From Cocos nucifera (lineage: Eukaryota > Streptophyta > Magnoliopsida > Arecales > Arecaceae), in assembly GCA_006176705.1 (NCBI GenBank), contig QRFJ01004829.1:47985-111984 (forward strand): a stretch of 64,000 nucleotides of DNA, read 5' to 3'. The translations under genes were made by a program, and so were the position numbers. The notes under the pieces were generated by a model. It saw nothing but the letters and a program-made list of their open reading frames with translations. It was not told the DNA's origin and did no database searches. The number at the start of each line of letters is the position of its first letter. The stretch's first letter is position 1. Shown here one piece after another: positions 58,267 through 64,000 of the stretch.

Positions 58267-59904
58267 TGATAAGTATCATAAATTTACCAATAAAAATATT
58301 AATTTATCAATCAATTTATATTAATTTTTAAGAATTAATGATCAATTTATATATATTTTTAAGAAATTAATATTTTTATTAATTAAAAAATTAATTTTAA
58401 AAATAATAAAAATTAAAAAATAAAATTTTATTATCAATGGAAAGAGCTCTTTTTTTTATCATAATAAAATAAGTTTCGAGCAAAATGAAGCTAAAACGGA
58501 GAAGATATGAATTTCTAAAGAAATAAAATAAATAAAAATTAAATGAAAAATAACATACGGCTCAGTCGACTCAAGCTGCCGCGCCATATCAGTCGACGCA
58601 TCCAAATGCATCGAGCTAAGCCAATAAAGCCAGCGCGCCAAGCCAGTCATGCTAGCCGACTTAACCACGGAAGCCGTCAGCCGATCCACGATCCAAGCGT
58701 GGACCGCTAGCTCAATAGAAACTGGTAAATCATGGAGTGACATATGGTGGACCTAGACCCTTAAAAGATTCATAGAAAATCTATTGCAGCTCATAGGGCA
58801 TTTTGGTCTTTTCACTCAATGATAGGAGGCACTGATTCGTTGCGGTGTGCGGTGCAGTCAATCCATGCGATCCATAGGAATAGTAATTGCACGATCGTGC
58901 AACTCTGGCTGCTTGCAGTCAAGATCGAATGGTGGAGAAAATTTTCTACTTCAGGCTTCATGTGGATCAGCATCCAATGGCAGCGCTCGATCTAGGAGAT
59001 GATCTGACGATGGAAAGAGCACCTGACGGTGATCAGGACTCCCAATGCACGATCAGCGATCAGATTTTCTCCATCAACGTGCGATCAATGGCCAAAATTT
59101 AATCCGACCTGATCTAGACCGATACACATCCAAATTTGGCATTTTTTGGATCGTTTGATCCATATCTGATGGCTAAATTTCAGCCAGAGCAACAGAATTC
59201 ATCAAGGACTCCTTTTTAATCTAATTTTCACTTAGATTTCTCTATATTTCAATGATCAAAGACCTCCTTAGTCCCACATTGCCTCCAAAAAAAGTCTCTA
59301 GTCCTCCTAACTTTATAAATAAGATCCCAGCCTTCCAGAATGGAGAATCTTATATCAAGGTGAAGCTTTGGTATAGGGTGAAGCCAGGCTTTGGATTAAT
59401 GGCTGCTTTGAGGCAACTGGTGTCGAGGAAAAAAGCTGGGCTTCTACACCATCTTTCCACCAATGCCAATCCAAGATCAGAGATCAGACTATTTTATTTT
59501 ATTTTTTTTTCTTTTTAAATTTTATGTATTTAAATTCTAAAATTTTAATTAATAAAAATTTTATTTTTTATACTTTGATTTCAGCTCTTTATTTTTATTA
59601 TAATTTAATTTATGCACTTTAATTATTGCTTTTTATTTTATTACAAGTAGATGCTAAGATCTAACTAGTAGATCTTAGTACCAAATTTAAATTTCTGCAC
59701 CTTTTAATTTTTGCATTCTATTTTCTGACTTTACTTTTGATTTCAAAACTTTTTTTTCCTTCTTTTCAAAAATTAAAGATTTCAAATCTAAAAATACTAC
59801 CTTCCTTGTGGATTCGACTTGACTCACAACTATCTACGTATTTTTAGGAAGTCGGATTAAACTGATAAACATAATGTCTTAACGACAACATCATGCTCTT
59901 ATCA
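58267..59904 (+). repeat. 3' LTR of the Athila element
   Basis: The LTR is 1638 bp, the partner of 38920-40556 with the same block structure; its TATA box is ctttataaataag (59312-59324). It ends TTATCA and is followed by atcat, the altered target duplication. Confidence 0.92.
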
Positions 59905-60160
59905 ATCATGATTAGAGAATCATTGAATAAGAGTTGTTCACTCATTGGCAAATCCATCACCAATAACTGTTAGGTGAGGTGATGAGTCAGTTTGTGGGAC
60001 TGCACCATCTACTAAAAATCAATAATCGTAAAGATTTTCGCATCTCTACAAAGGAAGTGTAGGGATCCGAGAAAATAATGGGAGCTAATTTGTTTAAAAA
60101 TCAAACTCTTAAATAAATTGGTCAAGTCTTAATTACAAAATCTAACTAGAAACATTAACT
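59905..60160 (+). other. Leader of copy F, continuation
   Basis: Resumes 'gattagagaatcattgaata' exactly where 38919 stopped, and runs through the 'caaaggaagtgtagggatcc' phrase into gag. It has no coding content. Confidence 0.88.
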
Positions 60161-61172
60161 CTCTATAGAAAAAAAAAATATTTGCGTCCAACCCACTAGC
60201 TCATATCCTGGACACCCATAGACTGACTGGATCCAATTATAAGGATTGGCTCCAAAACATCAAAATTATTTTGGGTTTCGAGAAGTTGACTCATGTATTG
60301 GATCAGGATCCTCCTACCTTACTAGCTCATCTGTCCGCTAAATAGAGAGCATCTCTTAACAAATGAATGGATGAAGATAATATGGCTAGATACTATATGT
60401 TGGGCTCGATGTCTGATGAGCTTCAACGTCAACATGAAGATATCAAGACTGCCCACCAAATGTTGGCTCACCTGTAAGAGTTGTTTGGTGAATAGAGTCG
60501 CATAGCCAAATATCAGATCACTAAATGATTGTTTAAGGCTAAAATGCATGATGCACAGTCAGTCCAAGATCATTGTCTGATGATGATCAAGAACTTGGAA
60601 GAGCTTAAGAAGCTCGGAGTAAAGTTAGATCAAGATCTGTAGAATAATATAATTCTGCAATCCTTGACTGATGCGTATGGGTAGTTCATCATGAACTACC
60701 ATATGCATAAACTTCAGAATACTCTGGCCGAGCTTATGAATATGCTGGTTACTGTTGATCTTTCTATGAAAGGTTCTAAAGGCTCCGTATTTGCTATAGA
60801 ATGGACTTCTTCCAAAAGAAAGTTTTTTAGAAAGAAGAAGAAGTCTGTGAAAAGGCAGAAGGTGGAAGGTGAAAAGAAAAAGAAGACAGAGCTAAAGAAG
60901 AAGGCCACTGACAAAGAAAAGTATTTTCATTATAATACTGACGGCCACTGGAAGCGGAACTACCCTACATACATGGCCACCCTAAAGAATAAGGAGGCAG
61001 GTCCTTCTGGAGGTATGCTCGTTATTGAATCTAACATTATGATTTTTTTTACATACAGTTGGGTGCTTGACTCTGGCTTTAGTGCTCATTTGTGCACTTC
61101 CATGCAGTTTCTTGAGAATAGTAGGAGGCTGAGGGATGGTCAGATGATCCTACGCATCGAAAATAGGGCATG
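60161..61172 (+). pseudogene. Gag and protease start of copy F
   Basis: No ATG at the gag opening (TLTLYRK-equivalent codon is TTA). Phrases MLGSMSDELQRQHEDIKTA and the family TGA (60526-60528) are visible. A TAG at 60640-60642 is shared with E, and a further TAG is at 60690. Then MNYHMHKLQNTLAELMNML and the Lys-rich block follow. The zinc knuckle reads YFHYNTDGHWKRNY: all three Cys are Tyr. The protease opens with LDSGFSAHLC (Asp intact, one Ser replaced by Phe) and is cut at about 61172 in NRA-stop-V. Confidence 0.87.
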
Positions 61173-62512
61173 AGTTATGATTTGATGTAATAATCATTCT
61201 CTAATTTTCTGAACTTTAGTAAAAGTGTTTAGATCATTGGAGGTATTATCGATGGAGTGATGAATAGGACTCACTGATATATCTATACATACAGAACTAA
61301 ATTAACTGAATCATTACAAATAGAATTTGATTCTAGATATTCACAATTGGACTAATTGTGTTCAATTATTTGAATAAATTCATTAATTGCAAGAAAATGT
61401 GCTAGAAAGGACGATTGAGCCTAATATTTCTTCAAAATCATCAAATTGTCTCGATTGAGCAAATGTTTTGGGCTAACATCAGCGTATCTTTACTTGGTGT
61501 AGCTAGGAGCTTAGTCTAAGTTAGAAAAGGGTTGTGTTAGTTTATGAGATAAATTTGAGAAAATATCTGCGGCTTTTTCCGTCACTGTGCTATATCCTGT
61601 GCTTTTGATTTGTCAAACATTGACCTTTGAACTTAGACAGTCTGCCCATGTGTATGCCCATTAAGAGAGAGCTTTGCTCTTTGTCTCCTACTAAAAAAGA
61701 TGAAAAGGGGTCGCATGTCCTAGGCTGCACCCAAGGATAATGATTCCTTATAAGGTCCCATACAGAATGGGACTTTAGGTTTGCTTCATGATAGTCAAAA
61801 GATGGTGCCAAAGACTCTACTTTGATCAGTCTTGGTGCCTAAGGATGTTTTGAAAGAGGCTCTCAATTGATTGGATCAGGTGATGTCATCCACATTAGAT
61901 TTTGATCTTATTGAACGTAGAGACTGATTGGCCGGAGATGATGGTGGGCAGGCTGCATATGCAGTAGGATCTATATAAACCCTATCTGGCCTAAGTTTAT
62001 GAGAAGTCTCCTTGCCCATGCCATAGCCCACTCCCTCTCTTGTCATGCCTTCTCTAATCCTCTCATCTCCTCTCCATGCTCAAAAGGCTTTTGGGCTCAA
62101 GTTTGGGTGGATCTAGGCAAGAGAAAGGCGATAGAAAGGAGAAGGCGCACTAGACTGAAAGAGACGCATCGATTTTCAAAAATTATTTTGAAGATCTTCA
62201 AGATAGAATCAGAGTCTGGATCTTGTAGAGAAAAGATTAAGGACGAGAAGATCTTTAGATCTCTCGAGGTGGATATGGTACGGTAGGATGATTGCATGGT
62301 TGCTCCAGAACTAGCAATTAGCAGGATCATATAGGATAGATAAGATTACCAGAACATATAATTAAATGTAATTATTTTTTTTTTTTATTTTATTTATTAG
62401 ATTCATCAAATCAAATATAAAGTCAGATCTAATTTAGACTTAAGAGAATTTTTTGAATTTTCTCTTGATAATCATTCTGAACGACCTAACTCCGGGAATG
62501 GATTTTCTTCAT
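61173..62512 (+). repeat. Partial family LTR (K), indel-rich
   Basis: Corresponds to LTR positions from about 900 to the end, finishing GGATTTTCTTCA. The TATA box (ctatataaac, 61971-61980) is readable. It has scattered single-base insertions and deletions throughout, unlike every LTR between 35.4 and 59.9 kb. The first 900 bp of the LTR are absent. The left neighbour is the protease of F, the right neighbour is J. Confidence 0.82.
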
Positions 62513-64000
62513 CACGTTGACTATACCTTATTTGCCATAATTGCTTTGATGTCTCCATTCTTCATGCACAATCTTTTCTTGTAGTCCATTTACACACCAA
62601 TAGGTATTACTTCAGGTGATCTCCAAGGTCAGCTTGGTTTTGAGTCTCGAGTCAATTTCTGACTATCATTGCCTCTAACCATATTTCGAGTCGATTTGAT
62701 ATCGCTCGTCATAAGGTTTTGGGATATACCATGAACCCATTCCGTACAGAGGAAGCTTTCATCTACTTCTCGTAAGATAGTTAGTCTTTAGGAGGATGAA
62801 ATCTTTTTCATCTATAGGTGGAGGAGGTGTTGATTGTTTGGGGCCTGATTTGGGGTTCATAGGGTCTTAGCTCGTTGCTCTTTTGGACTTTCTGCTTGGC
62901 TTGATCTTCTTTTATGCCGCTATATTGAATAACTATTTTTCAAGAAGATGGATGCATCCATCATATTGTGGTCTTCTAATTAGAAGATATATCCTAATGA
63001 CTCTTTAGAATATTATGATGAGCTCTTAAAGGACCTATAGTACTAACTTGTCTGCTTGTTTTGTCTTTAGACATGAGCTGGACACCTCAAATTCTAAGAT
63101 GAACTCAGATTGATTTTACCATGCATATTCAATACCGATGTGGTAGAAAATGATTTTAGGAAAATCCTATTCTAGTATATATATATTACAGATTATATTC
63201 GCCAGAGAAAATTCAGGAAGGTCTGTGAGCTATCTGGATCGGATTATATTTAATAGGATTAGTTCTCATTCAGAACTCACGAGTGGATGTTTTAGATGGA
63301 GTCATTGAGACTTGCCATTTTCCTTGAGTAGTTCCAGAAATTTCCACCTAAAGGTATTCCCCTCATTGATCTAGTTTGTTTTCACTTCATGTCTGAATTT
63401 TCCTTAACTTTTTCCAAAGGTTCAATACTTGTGTCTCTAAGATATACGTATCCATACTGATAATATCGGTAAGGTTTATGAAGTAGTCAAGTTGCTCTAG
63501 GAACTAAAGGGCACAGCAATTAGTATGGTACTAGGACAAGTAGATTGTGGACCTTTTCCCTTGTCCATAAAAGGAGTTAGTCTTTGGGGGGGGGGTTGCA
63601 TGAGACATGATTCACAAATTCGCTGATCTGATTTGAAAGTCAACAGGACTCAATAGTCGTGTTTTCTTATATTTGTTATCTAATCTTCTGCTATTAACCT
63701 AGCCATTAGGTGATAGATCCTATGTTTGATTTTAGGATTAATTTTGATCTATGGCATTCACACTGTTGCTCGTCTTAAGATGTACATATATATGTATGGT
63801 AGACAGTTAATAACGACACTGCAATTTTATATTTCTTTTCATAAAAGATATTATAATGGTCTTTAGAAACAAATTTATACTGCCTTTTATGGCTTAAATG
63901 AATAGAAAATTAAATTTTGCTTGCGGAGGACATAATAACAATTCTAGTTAATTAAGCTAGATGGAGTGAAGAGGTAAGATTTACGGCCACAGCGCAATCA
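62513..64000 (-). pseudogene. Copia fragment J, integrase to RT (minus), runs off the right edge
   Basis: On the minus strand it matches copy A from 17882 to about 19505: the start of RT, linker, integrase and the pre-integrase/protease boundary. The family TAG between integrase and RT is present (cta at 62933-62935 in the context aactatttttcaag). Indels every 10-20 bp, including a run of ten G at 63587-63596, prevent any frame longer than a few dozen codons. It begins at the LTR terminus of K, as if K's element had inserted here. Confidence 0.8.

Larger units (their letters stand above)
38920..59904 (+). mobile_element. Athila-type Ty3/gypsy element, split by copia copy D
   Basis: LTRs at 38920-40556 and 58267-59904 enclose a degenerate tRNA-Asp-type primer site, Athila gag, protease, RT, RNase H and integrase. 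Without D the element is about 11.0 kb, normal for Athila. The target duplication is imperfect (accat 38915-38919, atcat 59905-59909) and lies in the leader of copy F. Coding frames carry scattered stops. No env-like frame is present in the 1.2 kb after integrase. LTRs look about 8-10 percent diverged by eye, clearly older than D within it. Confidence 0.93.

Noticed and set aside
61173..62512. LTR K as the 3' LTR of copy F
   Set aside because: Flanks do not match (catac versus tcacg), the first 900 bp of the LTR and most of pol are missing, and the join coincides with the onset of indel noise.

Overview
This window is a pile of plant LTR retrotransposons with no recognisable host gene, tRNA, rRNA or CRISPR. 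AT-rich spacers, 2.3-kb Ty1/copia LTRs with a long untranslated leader, an Athila-type Ty3/gypsy element and deep nesting point to the repeat-rich heterochromatin of a large flowering-plant genome, probably a monocot. A palm is my guess at low confidence. A run of exactly 1000 N (31552-32551) shows this is a scaffold of an assembled genome.

Layout. 1-3264: 5' end (leader and 5' LTR, minus strand) of copia copy G, which continues off the left edge. 3270-4140: a diverged copia LTR piece. 4164-5408: a Ty3/gypsy LTR with its primer-binding site (minus). 5409-6437 and 12235 to about 13081: two halves of minus-strand copia element I, split by the complete Tork/Tnt1-like copia element H (6438-12234, plus, 5-bp duplication GTTGC). 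13082-14075: unassigned. 14076-14251 and 24647-24986: two pieces of a GC-rich LTR that served as target for copia copy A (14252-24646, minus, perfect duplication GCAGG). From 24987: copia copy F (plus), whose 5' LTR is split by copia copy E (26616-36647, containing the N gap) and whose leader is split by an Athila element (38920-59904). The Athila is split between gag and protease by copia copy D (43572-53537). F resumes at 59905 and breaks off at about 61172 at a partial LTR (K), which abuts a minus-strand copia fragment (J, 62513-64000).

A, D, E, F, G, K and J belong to one family: LTR about 2.28 kb, 5-bp target duplication, initiator-Met tRNA primer site, 1.85-kb leader, one gag-protease-integrase-RT-RNase H frame. 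Size and layout resemble the Angela/BARE group. Diagnostic indels and primer sites separate A and D from E, F and G. Every coding frame in the window is broken, so all coding entries are given as pseudogenes.

Most interesting signals: (1) a 12-bp stem-loop in the family leader, retained in four copies with compensatory changes in the arms; (2) in-frame stops at identical codons in every copy that covers them, plus no gag ATG in any of four copies, suggesting a family mobilised in trans or using recoding; (3) two primer sites 31 bp apart at the LTR end of H; (4) sharp boundaries of indel noise that cut through single LTRs and mark unreliable sequence at about 33.06-35.39 kb and 61.17-64.0 kb.
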